64,000 nucleotides of DNA from Gaetbulibacter sp. 4G1 (GTDB lineage Bacteria > Bacteroidota > Bacteroidia > Flavobacteriales > Flavobacteriaceae), in NCBI RefSeq assembly GCF_002741945.1, contig NZ_MDVN01000022.1:248001-312000 (forward strand). The letters run 5' to 3'. Each line of letters starts with the position of its first letter. Position 1 is the stretch's first letter. Positions 15,343-24,530 of the stretch are shown one piece after another. The notes beneath the pieces were generated by a model. It had not been told where the DNA came from. It ran no database searches and saw only the letters and a program-made list of their open reading frames with translations. A program made the position numbers and the translations under genes.

Positions 15343-16809
15343 TTACACAAATAAATCTTTAATTACTCTACCGTGTACATCGGTAAGTCTAAAGTCTCTG
15401 CCTTGAAAATTATATGTGAATTTTTCATGATTTATTCCCAACTGATTTAATATTGTGGCCTGTAAATCATGAATATGTACTTTATCCTTAATACCATAAT
15501 ATCCTATTTCATCAGTTTCTCCATAAGATATTCCGCCTTTTATACCTCCTCCGGCCATCCAAATGGTATAAGCTTCGGTATGATGGTCTCTCCCGTAATA
15601 TGGCATTATAATGCCTCCTCTATTTTCGCGCATAGGCGTACGCCCAAACTCGCCTCCCCAAACAATCAATGTATCATCTAAAAGCCCTCTTTGTTTTAAA
15701 TCTTTAACTAAAGCCGTCATCGATTGGTCTACCTCTTCACATTTTGTTTTTAATCCTTCATTTAAAGAACCCGCTTTACTATCTCCGTGCATATCCCACC
15801 CCCAATGATATAGTTGTACAAATCGTACGCCTTGTTCAACCAATCGACGTGCCAACAAACAATTGTTAGCAAAAGAAGCCTCACCTTGCTTTGCACCATA
15901 CATGTCTCTAATGTAGTCAGGTTCTTTAGAAACATCCATAACATCTGGAACTGAGATTTGCATTTTAAAAGCCATTTCATATTGAGAAATACGTGATAAG
16001 GTTTCATCATCGTTAAATTCCTTATGTTGGCTTTCGTTAATTTCTTTTATAGCCTTTAATGATTTTTTACGAATATCCCTACTCATACCATTAGGGTTAG
16101 ATACATATAAAATTGGATCACCTGAATTACGACATTGCACGCCTTGATATTCTGACGGAAGAAATCCGCTTCCCCATGCGTTTTTTCCAGCACTAGGGTT
16201 TTTTCCTCCTGAAACTAAAACCATATATCCTGGTAAGTTTTCATTTTCTGACCCTAATCCATAAGTTACCCAGGCTCCCATACTTGGTCTTCCTGATCGA
16301 GCACTTCCTGTTTGTAATAACAATTGAGCTGGTGCATGATTAAATTCATCTGTATGCATTGATTTCACAATAGCAACCTCATCTACAATACTACTAAAAT
16401 GAGGTAAAGCATCTGAAATATACGTTCCTGACTGACCATATTGCTTAAAATCAAATTGAGGACCTAACATTTTGGGGGTACCTTGTATAAATGCAAATCG
16501 TTTTCCTTCTAATAACGATTGTGGACAGTCTAAATCATGCAATTTCTTTAAGGCTGGTTTGTAATCAAATAGTTCTAATTGAGATGGCGCTCCAGCCATA
16601 TGTAAATAAATAACTCGCTTTGCTTTAGGCAAAAAATGTGGCAGAGTACCAGGATCTAAACTATTACTTACATTCCCGCCAAATACATTTTGGGGGCCTA
16701 TTAATGATGATAATGCAATACCGCCTAAACCTGTAGTACATTGTTTAAGAAAATGTCTTCTTGTTGTAAATTCTAATTTTCTTTTCTGTGCTTCGTTATA
16801 CAAATCCAT
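15343..16809 (-). CDS. DUF1501 family protein with Tat signal
   Basis: The 488-residue protein carries a twin-arginine signal (TTRRHFLKQCTTGLGGIALSSL) and the DUF1501 fold, related to alkaline phosphatase/sulfatase enzymes: VIYLHMAGAPSQLELFDYKP, HSMHTDEFNHAPAQ-like segment, LPGYMVLVSGG and TLIVWGGEFGRTPMRENRGG, DHHTEAYTIWMAGGG. DUF1501 proteins almost always pair with DUF1549/DUF1553 cytochromes, as here: the partner ends 10 bp upstream. The combination is frequent in Planctomycetes and present in some Bacteroidota; the reaction is not known. The periplasm or cell surface is the expected location. Confidence 0.88.
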   Translation of the reverse strand: MDLYNEAQKRKLEFTTRRHFLKQCTTGLGGIALSSLIGPQNVFGGNVSNSLDPGTLPHFLPKAKRVIYLHMAGAPSQLELFDYKPALKKLHDLDCPQSLLEGKRFAFIQGTPKMLGPQFDFKQYGQSGTYISDALPHFSSIVDEVAIVKSMHTDEFNHAPAQLLLQTGSARSGRPSMGAWVTYGLGSENENLPGYMVLVSGGKNPSAGKNAWGSGFLPSEYQGVQCRNSGDPILYVSNPNGMSRDIRKKSLKAIKEINESQHKEFNDDETLSRISQYEMAFKMQISVPDVMDVSKEPDYIRDMYGAKQGEASFANNCLLARRLVEQGVRFVQLYHWGWDMHGDSKAGSLNEGLKTKCEEVDQSMTALVKDLKQRGLLDDTLIVWGGEFGRTPMRENRGGIIMPYYGRDHHTEAYTIWMAGGGIKGGISYGETDEIGYYGIKDKVHIHDLQATILNQLGINHEKFTYNFQGRDFRLTDVHGRVIKDLFV

Positions 16810-16819
16810 TTGAACCAGT

Positions 16820-19522
16820 TTAGTTTTTTACAAGAAATTCATCCATATTCATTAAAGTATTTACCATAACTGTAAGTGACGCTAATTCTAAATCATCTGA
16901 TTTTATTAGCTGAAAGGCCTCTTCTTGATGCTTTAAGTAGTAAGCTTCTGTTTCACTAAGCAAATCATACAGTATGTCAGACTTTTCAGTACTAATGCTT
17001 TTACCCATTACTTTTCTGTAAGCTAAATCTACTTTTTCTTTTTTTCCTCCTTCAGTTTCATCAACTTGTTTTGCCAAATTTATAGCAGCCTCAAAATACA
17101 CAGGATCATTTAAAGTTATTAATGCCTGAAGTGGTGTATTCGTATTAATTCTTCGTGACAAACAAGTTTCTCTTTCCGATGCATCAAAACTTATAAACGA
17201 AGGATAGGGGCTAGACCTTCTTAAATAGGTATAGAGCCCTCTGCGGTAAGCATCTTCACCTTCACTAGTTTTCCATTGATCATTATTATAAACCACTGTC
17301 CAAACACCATCAGGTTGATGTGGCATCACACTAGGGCCATACATTTTGTCGCTTAACAAGCCAGATACTACTAAAGCTTGGTCTCTTATTTGTTCAGCAG
17401 ACAAACGAACTCTTGGGCTTCTTGCCAACCATTGATTATGAGCATCTTTACTTTTTGCCTCTTTTGAAACTACAGAGCTTTGCTTATACGTATCTGACAT
17501 TACTATCGTTTTCAATAGTTTTTTGATACTCCAATCCCAATTTTTTGAAAAACTAAGCGCCAACCAATCTAGTAATTCTGGATGTGTTGGCCTATCTCCT
17601 AAGGTTCCAAAGTCTTCTGAAGTCATTACAATTCCTTTTCCAAATATTTTTGCCCAAAACCTATTTGTAATAACTCTTCCTGTTAAATAATTATCTTCGC
17701 TTACTAACCATTTTGCAAAATCTAATCTGTTCTTAAATTGTTCTTCTTTTGAATTAAATAACTTAGGAATTGATGCTGTTACCGTATCCGTTTCTACCAA
17801 CCAATTACCTCTATCAAAAACCCTAGTTATACGACTAAAGTCCTTTGGCTTTTCTACCATTACTGGTGTGGTATATTTTGGGCGTATATTTAATAGTTCA
17901 TCTATCTTGCTATAGATATTATCATATTCTTCATTTTTTTCAGAAGGTAATTTTTCGCCAATTAAAAATCCATCAATAAAACACTTATAATCTTTCGAAT
18001 TACTTTTAAATTGAATATATAAATCTGCAAATTTAGATTCTGTTTTGATTTTTATAGGCACATTATTAAACCCATGTGTTTTATACAATTCTAATTCACC
18101 TATTATTGCTCCATTGATACTATCCGTTTTTACTAATAGTTTTCCTTTTAATTTTCCTCCTTGGCTATAGTTTAAATATATTCTGTCTACATTACTTAAC
18201 GAAACGCCTTTTAACTTAATATAGGCATCATTACTAACCATCATATAATCTTGATTAGACCTATTATAATGCGTAGTTTTTTGAGTTTCACTAAAATCTT
18301 CTGGCCTTATTTTAGGTTCTTGGATATGAATAAATTGCTCCCATTTATTAGTTTCAGTTTCAGAAGAAACATTAGAAATCCATTTTTTAACACCCTCTAA
18401 TTCTATTTGATTAATACTATCAAATTCTCTGTATATTGGATGTTCGGTTGGCACATCCCAATCAGAAGTATTATTAAAAAAAGCAAAAGAAGTATAATAT
18501 TCTTTATGCTTAATAGGATCGTAAGGATGACTATGGCATTGTACGCAACTCATTGTAGTAGACTGCCATATTTCCCAAGTGGTATTTACACGATCTATAA
18601 CAGCTGATATTCGATACTCTTCATTATCTGTACCTCCTTCTCCATTATTTAGTGTATTTCTATGAAATGCTGTTGCAATTAATTGTTCTTTTGTAGGGTT
18701 GGGAAGTAAATCTCCTGCTAATTGCTCTATAGTAAATTGATTAAATGGCATATCTTCATTTAAAGCCTTAATCACCCAATCTCTATACTTCCAAATTTCC
18801 CTTCCTCTATCTGCTTCATATCCTTTAGAATCGGCATATCTAGCTAAGTCTAGCCACATGCTCGCCCAATGCTCACCAAACTTAGGAGATTCCAAAAGTG
18901 AATCAATTAGCTTCTCATATTTTTTTTCAGATGTATCTTTTATAAACTCACCTATTTGCTTAGTTGTAGGTGGCAATCCAATTAAATCAAGATATACACG
19001 TCTTACCAAATCATAAGGATCAGCCTCTGCATTTGGTAAAAGATTATGTTCTTCCATTTTTTTATGTGTAAAAACATCAATCTCATTATAACCCCAATCT
19101 GATTCTAAATTCGATATCTCAGGGCTTTTAGGTTCTAAATACGCCCAGTGTTCTTCCCATTCAGCACCTTGCTCTATCCATTTAGTTAACGTTTTTATTT
19201 CATCATCGCTTAAAGGTTCTCTTTCAAGAGGCATTCTCATTTCTGGGTTTTTATGGGTAATTCTGGAAATCATTTCGCTTTTCTTTGGCTGACCAGGGAA
19301 AATTCCGATTTTACCATTCGCCGTTTCTCCTAATGCATTTTCTCTAAAAACTAATCCAAACCCACCAGATTGCTTTACTCCTCCATGACAGCTAATGCAA
19401 TTTTTGTTGAGGATAGGTCGAACTTGAGTATTAAAATCTATCCTTTCTTCTTTGCATGATGTAAAAACAAAAAATATTAAAAAATAAAATCTTATGTATT
19501 TGCAATTATGCATATTTATCAT
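16820..19522 (-). CDS. Planctomycete-type cytochrome c, DUF1549 and DUF1553 lipoprotein
   Basis: This 900-residue protein starts with a lipoprotein signal (lipobox FTSC, Cys23). A PSCyt1 domain with haem motif C42-I-S-C-H46 follows and ends in MRMPLEREPLSDDE. DUF1549/PSCyt2 (about 145-345) has LIGLPPT, HWASMWLDLARYADSKGY and a second CxxCH at 326-330 followed by SHPYDP. Residues about 420-540 resemble a carbohydrate-binding beta domain. DUF1553/PSD1 fills the C-terminus (TNRFWAKIFGKGIV, GDRPTHPELLDWLA, LSAEQIRDQALVVSGLL). It is the first gene of the cluster and probably an extracytoplasmic haem redox enzyme acting on a carbohydrate-like substrate; the substrate is not known. Confidence 0.88.
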   Translation of the reverse strand: MINMHNCKYIRFYFLIFFVFTSCKEERIDFNTQVRPILNKNCISCHGGVKQSGGFGLVFRENALGETANGKIGIFPGQPKKSEMISRITHKNPEMRMPLEREPLSDDEIKTLTKWIEQGAEWEEHWAYLEPKSPEISNLESDWGYNEIDVFTHKKMEEHNLLPNAEADPYDLVRRVYLDLIGLPPTTKQIGEFIKDTSEKKYEKLIDSLLESPKFGEHWASMWLDLARYADSKGYEADRGREIWKYRDWVIKALNEDMPFNQFTIEQLAGDLLPNPTKEQLIATAFHRNTLNNGEGGTDNEEYRISAVIDRVNTTWEIWQSTTMSCVQCHSHPYDPIKHKEYYTSFAFFNNTSDWDVPTEHPIYREFDSINQIELEGVKKWISNVSSETETNKWEQFIHIQEPKIRPEDFSETQKTTHYNRSNQDYMMVSNDAYIKLKGVSLSNVDRIYLNYSQGGKLKGKLLVKTDSINGAIIGELELYKTHGFNNVPIKIKTESKFADLYIQFKSNSKDYKCFIDGFLIGEKLPSEKNEEYDNIYSKIDELLNIRPKYTTPVMVEKPKDFSRITRVFDRGNWLVETDTVTASIPKLFNSKEEQFKNRLDFAKWLVSEDNYLTGRVITNRFWAKIFGKGIVMTSEDFGTLGDRPTHPELLDWLALSFSKNWDWSIKKLLKTIVMSDTYKQSSVVSKEAKSKDAHNQWLARSPRVRLSAEQIRDQALVVSGLLSDKMYGPSVMPHQPDGVWTVVYNNDQWKTSEGEDAYRRGLYTYLRRSSPYPSFISFDASERETCLSRRINTNTPLQALITLNDPVYFEAAINLAKQVDETEGGKKEKVDLAYRKVMGKSISTEKSDILYDLLSETEAYYLKHQEEAFQLIKSDDLELASLTVMVNTLMNMDEFLVKN

Positions 19523-19916
19523 GTTAAAAGGACATTGAATTTCTAACTATAAAACACTCATTGAAGAATAGCTGTTATTAATTATACGCAATTTTTACAA
19601 TCTCTCCCCTATTCAAGTTTTGAAATTTTTATATAAACTCAAACTGAAACAAATCATAATTTACTAATAATCAGTCAATACCAAATATAATTACACAAAT
19701 CGATATTATTGTTTGATTTTAATCAATGAAAAAAATTAAACAATGATAATGGACTCATAATATTTCATCAAACCAAAGAATATTTCTATCTCTTAAATAA
19801 TGATTTATATCTTAAATTTTCTCAACTGATTTAATTAAATTTGACCAATTATTACTTTTTTAATAAAAAAAGAGTCAATAATTTCTCAAAAACACAATTT
19901 TAAAAATATCAACTGA
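19523..19916. other. 394-bp divergent intergenic region
   Basis: Very AT-rich sequence between the DUF1549/DUF1553 gene and the acyl-CoA dehydrogenase gene. It holds a -7 box for the rightward gene (19836-19843) and a weaker minus-strand match CAAATATA at 19682-19689 that could serve the leftward cluster with a leader of about 150 nt. No coding sequence, repeat or RNA gene is evident. Confidence 0.5.
19836..19843 (+). promoter_or_regulatory. Candidate -7 promoter box of the acyl-CoA dehydrogenase gene
   Basis: TAAATTTG fits TAnnTTTG and lies 74 bp before the ATG at 19917. No convincing TTG -33 element is seen at the right distance. Confidence 0.4.
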
Positions 19917-21095
19917 ATGAAACCTGATTTATTCGAAGCTCCTGATTATTATAATTTAGATGAATTACTAACTGATGAGCATAAATTAGTTCGCGATGCT
20001 GCCAGAGAATGGGTAAAACGTGACGTATCGCCTATAATTGAAGAATATGCGCAAAAAGCAGAATTTCCAACTCAAATTGTAAACGGATTAGCTGAAATTG
20101 GCGCTTTTGGTCCTTACATTCCTGAGGAATATGGAGGCGCTGGATTAGACCAAATTTCTTATGGCTTAATCATGCAAGAAATTGAACGAGGAGATTCTGG
20201 AGTACGAAGTACAGCATCAGTACAATCGTCTCTAGTTATGTATCCTATTTGGAAATATGGTAACGAAGAACAACGTCAAAAATATTTACCAAAACTAGCT
20301 AGTGGAGAATGGATTGGATGTTTTGGATTAACAGAACCTGATCATGGCAGTAACCCAAGTGGTATGGTTACCAACTACAAAGATATGGGTGACCATTACC
20401 TTTTAAACGGAGCTAAAATGTGGATTAGCAATGCGCCTTTTGCACAAGTTGCTGTAGTTTGGGCTAAAAATGAAGAAGGTAGAATTCATGGTCTTATTGT
20501 TGAACGTGGAATGGAAGGGTTTTCGACACCTGAAACTCATAACAAATGGTCGCTTCGTGCAAGTGCTACGGGTGAATTAATTTTTGATAATGTTAAAGTG
20601 CCTAAAGAAAATTTATTACCTAATAAATCTGGATTAGGAGCTCCACTTGGTTGTTTAGATTCTGCACGTTATGGTATAGCATGGGGAGCTATTGGTGCTG
20701 CCATGGATTGTTATGACACCGCACTTCGCTATAGCAAAGAACGTATACAGTTTGGAAAACCAATTGGACAGTTCCAGCTACAACAAAAGAAACTGGCAGA
20801 AATGATTACCGAAATTACCAAAGCGCAGCTTTTAACTTGGAGGCTTGGTGTTTTACGTAATGATGGTAAAGCAACATCTGCCCAAATATCTATGGCCAAG
20901 CGTAACAATGTAGATATGGCTATAAACATTGCTCGTGAAGCAAGACAAATGCTAGGAGGTATGGGCATTACTGGAGAATACTCTATTATGCGCCATTCTA
21001 TGAATTTAGAAAGCGTCATTACTTATGAAGGAACTCATGATATTCATTTATTAATTACCGGTTTAGATGTTACTGGATTAAATGCTTTTAAGTAA
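19917..21095 (+). CDS. gcdH: Glutaryl-CoA dehydrogenase-type acyl-CoA dehydrogenase
   Basis: The 392-residue protein shows the acyl-CoA dehydrogenase order: N-terminal helical domain with GAFGPYIPEEYGGAGLDQISYG, FAD-binding middle strands (GCFGLTEPDHGSNPSGM, GAKMWISNAPFA) and a C-terminal helical domain with ERIQFGKPIGQFQLQQKKLA, ARQMLGGMGITGEYSI and the catalytic base Glu in TYEGTHDIH. The RSTASVQSSLVMYPI stretch and placement of the Glu match the glutaryl-CoA dehydrogenase branch, which oxidises and decarboxylates glutaryl-CoA to crotonyl-CoA in lysine/tryptophan breakdown. A general short-chain role cannot be ruled out. The gene is followed by a terminator. Confidence 0.88.
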   Translation: MKPDLFEAPDYYNLDELLTDEHKLVRDAAREWVKRDVSPIIEEYAQKAEFPTQIVNGLAEIGAFGPYIPEEYGGAGLDQISYGLIMQEIERGDSGVRSTASVQSSLVMYPIWKYGNEEQRQKYLPKLASGEWIGCFGLTEPDHGSNPSGMVTNYKDMGDHYLLNGAKMWISNAPFAQVAVVWAKNEEGRIHGLIVERGMEGFSTPETHNKWSLRASATGELIFDNVKVPKENLLPNKSGLGAPLGCLDSARYGIAWGAIGAAMDCYDTALRYSKERIQFGKPIGQFQLQQKKLAEMITEITKAQLLTWRLGVLRNDGKATSAQISMAKRNNVDMAINIAREARQMLGGMGITGEYSIMRHSMNLESVITYEGTHDIHLLITGLDVTGLNAFK

Positions 21096-21119
21096 AGCCT
21101 TTCGCAATAACATAAAACA

Positions 21120-21151
21120 AAAAATGCTCCTTGATTATAGGAGCATTTTTT
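21120..21151 (+). terminator. Terminator of the acyl-CoA dehydrogenase gene
   Basis: AAAAATGCTCC (21120-21130) and GGAGCATTTTT (21140-21150) form an 11-bp stem with a 9-nt loop and a T run. It ends 39 bp before the SGNH lipoprotein start. Confidence 0.8.
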
Positions 21152-21189
21152 GTTTTATAAAATCCGTATATTTATGTAAAAAGTTGAAA

Positions 21190-21915
21190 ATGAAAAAGAT
21201 TGTTTATTTAATAGTAATTTGTACTACAATAAATTTAAGTTGTACTGTTGAAAAATCTGTTTTTAATCAAGAAGAAATTCAACCTAACCAAACAGTATTT
21301 GAAAATCAAGACACATATAAAATATTAGCTTTGGGTGATAGCTACACCATTGGAGAAAGTGTTTGCCAATCTTGCCGTTTTCCTGAGCAATTAAAAGATA
21401 ATTTAAAACTAGAGTTTGAGTCTAGTAAGGAATTCAAATTAAAAATTATAGCCAGAACAGGATGGACAACCTCAAACTTACTCACCGCGATAGATACCGA
21501 AAAGCCTTCAAAAGATTACGATTTGGTGACCTTGCTTATTGGTGTTAACAATCAATATCAAGGTAAACCTTTTAATGTTTACAAAAAGGAATTCATTCAA
21601 CTTACAAATAAAGCCATCGAATGTGCAAAAGGAAATAAAAAAGACATTATAATCATTTCTATTCCAGACTATGCATATACACCATTTGGCAATGGGAATC
21701 AAAATGTTTCAAAAGACATTGATAGATATAATGATTTTGCTAAAAACTATTGTGGCACAAATAACCTAACTTATGTAAACATTACAGATATAACTAGAAA
21801 AGGCTTGCAGGATAGTAACCTAGTAGCTTCAGATGGTCTTCACCCTTCAAAACTTGCTTACTCAAAATTTGTTGAACGATTATTACCAATTGCCTTAGAC
21901 AAACTTAAAAATTAA
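21190..21915 (+). CDS. SGNH/GDSL hydrolase lipoprotein
   Basis: I take the ATG at 21190 (MKKIVYLIVICTTINLSC), which yields a lipoprotein signal with Cys18 and lies after the upstream terminator; an in-frame ATG at 21082 would run through that terminator and the upstream gene. The mature protein of about 220 residues has the SGNH blocks: LALGDSYTIGE with nucleophile Ser51, TLLIGVNNQYQ (block III Asn) and SDGLHPSKLAY with Asp and His of the triad. It is an esterase/lipase or acetylhydrolase in the envelope; the substrate is unknown. Its terminator hairpin at 21919 overlaps the next promoter. Confidence 0.87.
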   Translation: MKKIVYLIVICTTINLSCTVEKSVFNQEEIQPNQTVFENQDTYKILALGDSYTIGESVCQSCRFPEQLKDNLKLEFESSKEFKLKIIARTGWTTSNLLTAIDTEKPSKDYDLVTLLIGVNNQYQGKPFNVYKKEFIQLTNKAIECAKGNKKDIIIISIPDYAYTPFGNGNQNVSKDIDRYNDFAKNYCGTNNLTYVNITDITRKGLQDSNLVASDGLHPSKLAYSKFVERLLPIALDKLKN

Positions 21916-21918
21916 TAC

Positions 21919-21945
21919 AGCGTTTATATTTGAAACGCTTTTTTG
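21919..21945 (+). terminator. Terminator of the SGNH gene, with nested promoter
   Basis: AGCGTTT (21919-21925) and AAACGCT (21933-21939) form a 7-bp stem closed by a short loop and followed by T6. The loop and the first stem base contain the -7 box of the next gene. Confidence 0.7.
21925..21932 (+). promoter_or_regulatory. -7 promoter box of the metallophosphoesterase gene
   Basis: TATATTTG is an exact TAnnTTTG match inside the loop of the upstream terminator. It predicts a start of transcription near 21940 and supports translation from the ATG at 21961 rather than from the TTG at 21943. Confidence 0.55.
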
Positions 21946-21960
21946 TTTACATTTACTCCT

Positions 21961-22860
21961 ATGTTTTCAGCTAAAAAAAGATTGGATTACGCTTACAAAA
22001 ACGCGAATGTCATTGATTTTGATGATGATAGTAAATTTATTCTTTTTAGTGATTGTCACCGTGGAGATAATAGCTTTGCTGACGATTTTGCCAATAATAG
22101 AAATATTTACTTCCATGCCTTAAAGCATTATTATGCTGAAGGTTTTCAATATTGCGAGATTGGTGATGGTGATGAGCTATGGGAAAATCTATCATTTACC
22201 TCCATATTAAACGCTCACAAAAACGTATATATGCTTATGAAATTGTTTCATAAGGCTGATAAGTTACATATGATATGGGGAAATCACGATATGGTTTATA
22301 GAAATCCTGATTATGTAAAAAAACATTTATCAACTTATTTTGATGCAAAAACGGGAGAAGATGTTGAGTTATTTAAAGATATAAAGTACCACGAAGCTAT
22401 AGTTTTAAAGCATTGTTTAACTGGTCAAGAATTATTTTTAACCCATGGGCATCAAGCCGATTGGTGGAACTATCTGTTTTGGAAATGGAGTCGTTTTATG
22501 GTTCGCGTTCTTTGGAAACCTTTAAATGTAATGGGGATTGCAGATCCAACAAGTCCTGCGAAAAACTACAAAGAGCTTATTAAAGTTGAGCGTAGAATAA
22601 AAAAATGGATTTCAGAAAACAATAATTTGTTAACTATTGTTGGGCATACGCATAGACCACGTTTTCCTGAACCTGGAGATATTGCTTTCTTTAACGATGG
22701 TAGCTGTGTACACCCTCGCAGTATAACTGGTATTGAAATTGAAAAAGGCGAAATATCACTTATTAAATGGCAAATAGCCACTAAAGAAGATGGAACACTA
22801 CAAATAGTAAGAAGCCTCCTTGAAGGTCCTATAAAATTAATAGACTATAAAACAGAATAA
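21961..22860 (+). CDS. Calcineurin-like metallophosphoesterase
   Basis: Starting at the ATG at 21961 the protein has 299 residues and a complete set of metallophosphatase motifs: Asp31-x-His33 (FSDCHRGD), Gly-Asp69 (EIGDGDELWE), GNHD at 107-110, His162-Gly-His164 and GHTH at 228-231. These coordinate two metal ions for phosphoester hydrolysis. The layout is close to the LpxH/UDP-2,3-diacylglucosamine hydrolase-like branch but with a long insertion and no sure assignment. No signal peptide is present. The GH18 lipoprotein gene follows after 22 bp and may be co-transcribed. Confidence 0.85.
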   Translation: MFSAKKRLDYAYKNANVIDFDDDSKFILFSDCHRGDNSFADDFANNRNIYFHALKHYYAEGFQYCEIGDGDELWENLSFTSILNAHKNVYMLMKLFHKADKLHMIWGNHDMVYRNPDYVKKHLSTYFDAKTGEDVELFKDIKYHEAIVLKHCLTGQELFLTHGHQADWWNYLFWKWSRFMVRVLWKPLNVMGIADPTSPAKNYKELIKVERRIKKWISENNNLLTIVGHTHRPRFPEPGDIAFFNDGSCVHPRSITGIEIEKGEISLIKWQIATKEDGTLQIVRSLLEGPIKLIDYKTE

Positions 22861-22882
22861 ATCAACTAATAAAAAATTCGAA

Positions 22883-24082
22883 ATGGCATATTTAAAAAAT
22901 TATTGTTCTCTGATTATCATTTTTACTATTACCATAAATAGTTTTAGCTGCAAAAAATCTACCAGCCAAAAAGAGAATAATATTGCTGTTATGGCTTATT
23001 ATGTACCTGAGAAAGATTATAAACCAGAAACGCTTCCATTAAACCAATTAACGCATATTATATATTCATTTACTAAGGTTATAGATAATGAAATGAAATT
23101 TAATAATGCAGAGCATGATAAGAAACTTAAACAATTGGTAGAGCAAAGAAAAAACCATCCAGATCTTAAGTTTATGATTGCTTGTGGCGGTTGGGGTTCT
23201 AAAGGGTTTTCAGATATGTCTTTCTCTCCCGAAAACAGAAAGAAATTTGTAAAAAGTGTGGTTAAATTTATTAAAGAATATGAATTAGATGGCTTGGATA
23301 TAGATTGGGAATACCCTTGTATTCCAGCTGCTAATACTAAAGCAAGACCAGAAGATAAGCAGAATTTTACCTTTTTAATGAAAGAACTCCGACAAGCTTT
23401 AAACACTTTAGATAGAAAACAAACACTAACCTTTGCATCTGCTGGCTGGAAGCCTTATTATAAAAATATAGAAACTACAGAGGTGATGAAGTATGTAGAT
23501 TATATGAATATTATGACTTATGATCAGATAAGTGGGAATTCACCATTTACTGGACATCATACGCCTTTAGGATGGATTAAAAATGAACATTTAAAAGATT
23601 CGCTGGTTTCTGATTTTTATGAAGAAATGACAAAAAGGAGCGCCGACTATGGTGTTGAATATGAGCCAGGTTCTGCTGAAATGATTGTTGATTACTGCAT
23701 CGCCCAAGGTGTAAATCCTAAGCAAATTGTAATTGGCGCAGCTTTTTATGGTAAAGCTTGGAAAGGAGTATCTTCAGCTAATGATGGATTATATCAAGCT
23801 AATAAAGGAGCACATGCAACGGATTCTTATAGAGATATTAGAAAAAAATACGAAAGCAATAATAATTATAAAAGATATTGGGATTCTATAGCAAAAGCTC
23901 CGTATTTATTTAGTGCAACTGACAGTATTTTTATAACTTATGATGATACTGTGTCTGTTAAACTTAAAACTGAATATACTATTAAGAATAGATTAGGCGG
24001 TATAATGTTTTGGCAACTTGGGCATGACGTCAAAGAAAAAAACAGCCTTTTAAATGCTATTTATAATGCGAGTGAAAATTAA
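22883..24082 (+). CDS. Glycoside hydrolase family 18 lipoprotein (chitinase-like)
   Basis: The 399-residue protein has a lipoprotein signal (NSFSC, Cys23) and a GH18 TIM barrel with the diagnostic DxxDxDxE motif DGLDIDWE at 136-143; Glu143 is the catalytic acid and the motif is intact. Other GH18 strands are IAVMAYYVPE at the start, KFMIACGGWG, YVDYMNIMTYDQ and GGIMFWQLGHD at the end. It should hydrolyse a beta-1,4-linked N-acetylglucosamine polymer such as chitin or a related glycan at the cell surface; endo-N-acetylglucosaminidase activity is also possible. The last 4 bp overlap the convergent ferredoxin gene. Confidence 0.91.
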   Translation: MAYLKNYCSLIIIFTITINSFSCKKSTSQKENNIAVMAYYVPEKDYKPETLPLNQLTHIIYSFTKVIDNEMKFNNAEHDKKLKQLVEQRKNHPDLKFMIACGGWGSKGFSDMSFSPENRKKFVKSVVKFIKEYELDGLDIDWEYPCIPAANTKARPEDKQNFTFLMKELRQALNTLDRKQTLTFASAGWKPYYKNIETTEVMKYVDYMNIMTYDQISGNSPFTGHHTPLGWIKNEHLKDSLVSDFYEEMTKRSADYGVEYEPGSAEMIVDYCIAQGVNPKQIVIGAAFYGKAWKGVSSANDGLYQANKGAHATDSYRDIRKKYESNNNYKRYWDSIAKAPYLFSATDSIFITYDDTVSVKLKTEYTIKNRLGGIMFWQLGHDVKEKNSLLNAIYNASEN

Positions 24083-24411
24083 CTTTCAGGTGCTAATTCA
24101 ACCTCTAATCCTTCCATATTTGGGGTCATTTGTATTTGGCAACCTAAACGACTATTATCTTTTACATCAAAAGCTTCAGATAACATTGCTTCTTCATCAT
24201 CGCTCATTTCTGGTAATTCGTGATTTGAATTCACATAGCATTGGCACGAAGCACACATGGCCATTCCTCCACAAATACCAATAGTTCCTTCTGGTGCAAG
24301 CTCATAAGATCTTACAACTTCCATAAGATTCATTGCCATATCTGTAGGCGCAACTACATCGTGTATTACACCATCTCTATCGGTTATTTTTATATTTATG
24401 TCTTGTTCCAT
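24079..24411 (-). CDS. fdx: Adrenodoxin-type 2Fe-2S ferredoxin
   Basis: A 110-residue ferredoxin with Cys47-x5-Cys53-x2-Cys56 and a fourth ligand Cys91 (SRLGCQIQM), the spacing of ISC-type/vertebrate-type ferredoxins. These donate electrons in Fe-S cluster assembly and some oxygenase reactions. It lies just downstream of nfu and mrp, which fits a role in cluster biogenesis, though 119 bp and a likely own promoter separate it from nfu. A glutamate-rich C-terminus is typical. Confidence 0.92.
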   Translation of the reverse strand: MEQDINIKITDRDGVIHDVVAPTDMAMNLMEVVRSYELAPEGTIGICGGMAMCASCQCYVNSNHELPEMSDDEEAMLSEAFDVKDNSRLGCQIQMTPNMEGLEVELAPES

Positions 24412-24459
24412 AATTCAATTTATACTTACGTTAATAAACGTATATCACAATTTATGCAG

Positions 24460-24467
24460 CAAAAATA
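24460..24467 (-). promoter_or_regulatory. Candidate -7 promoter box of the ferredoxin gene
   Basis: CAAAAATA on the plus strand reads TATTTTTG on the minus strand, matching TAnnTTTG, 48 bp before the ferredoxin start. Confidence 0.45.
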
Positions 24468-24530
24468 AGCTTTCTGAATTATTTAGAAATAAGTTTCTCT
24501 ATTATTTTAGTAGGAATTAAAAAAGAAAGG

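Noticed and set aside
21082-21189. N-terminal extension of the SGNH lipoprotein from the ATG at 21082
   Set aside because: It would overlap the end of the acyl-CoA dehydrogenase gene and read through its terminator hairpin; the ATG at 21190 gives a proper lipobox.
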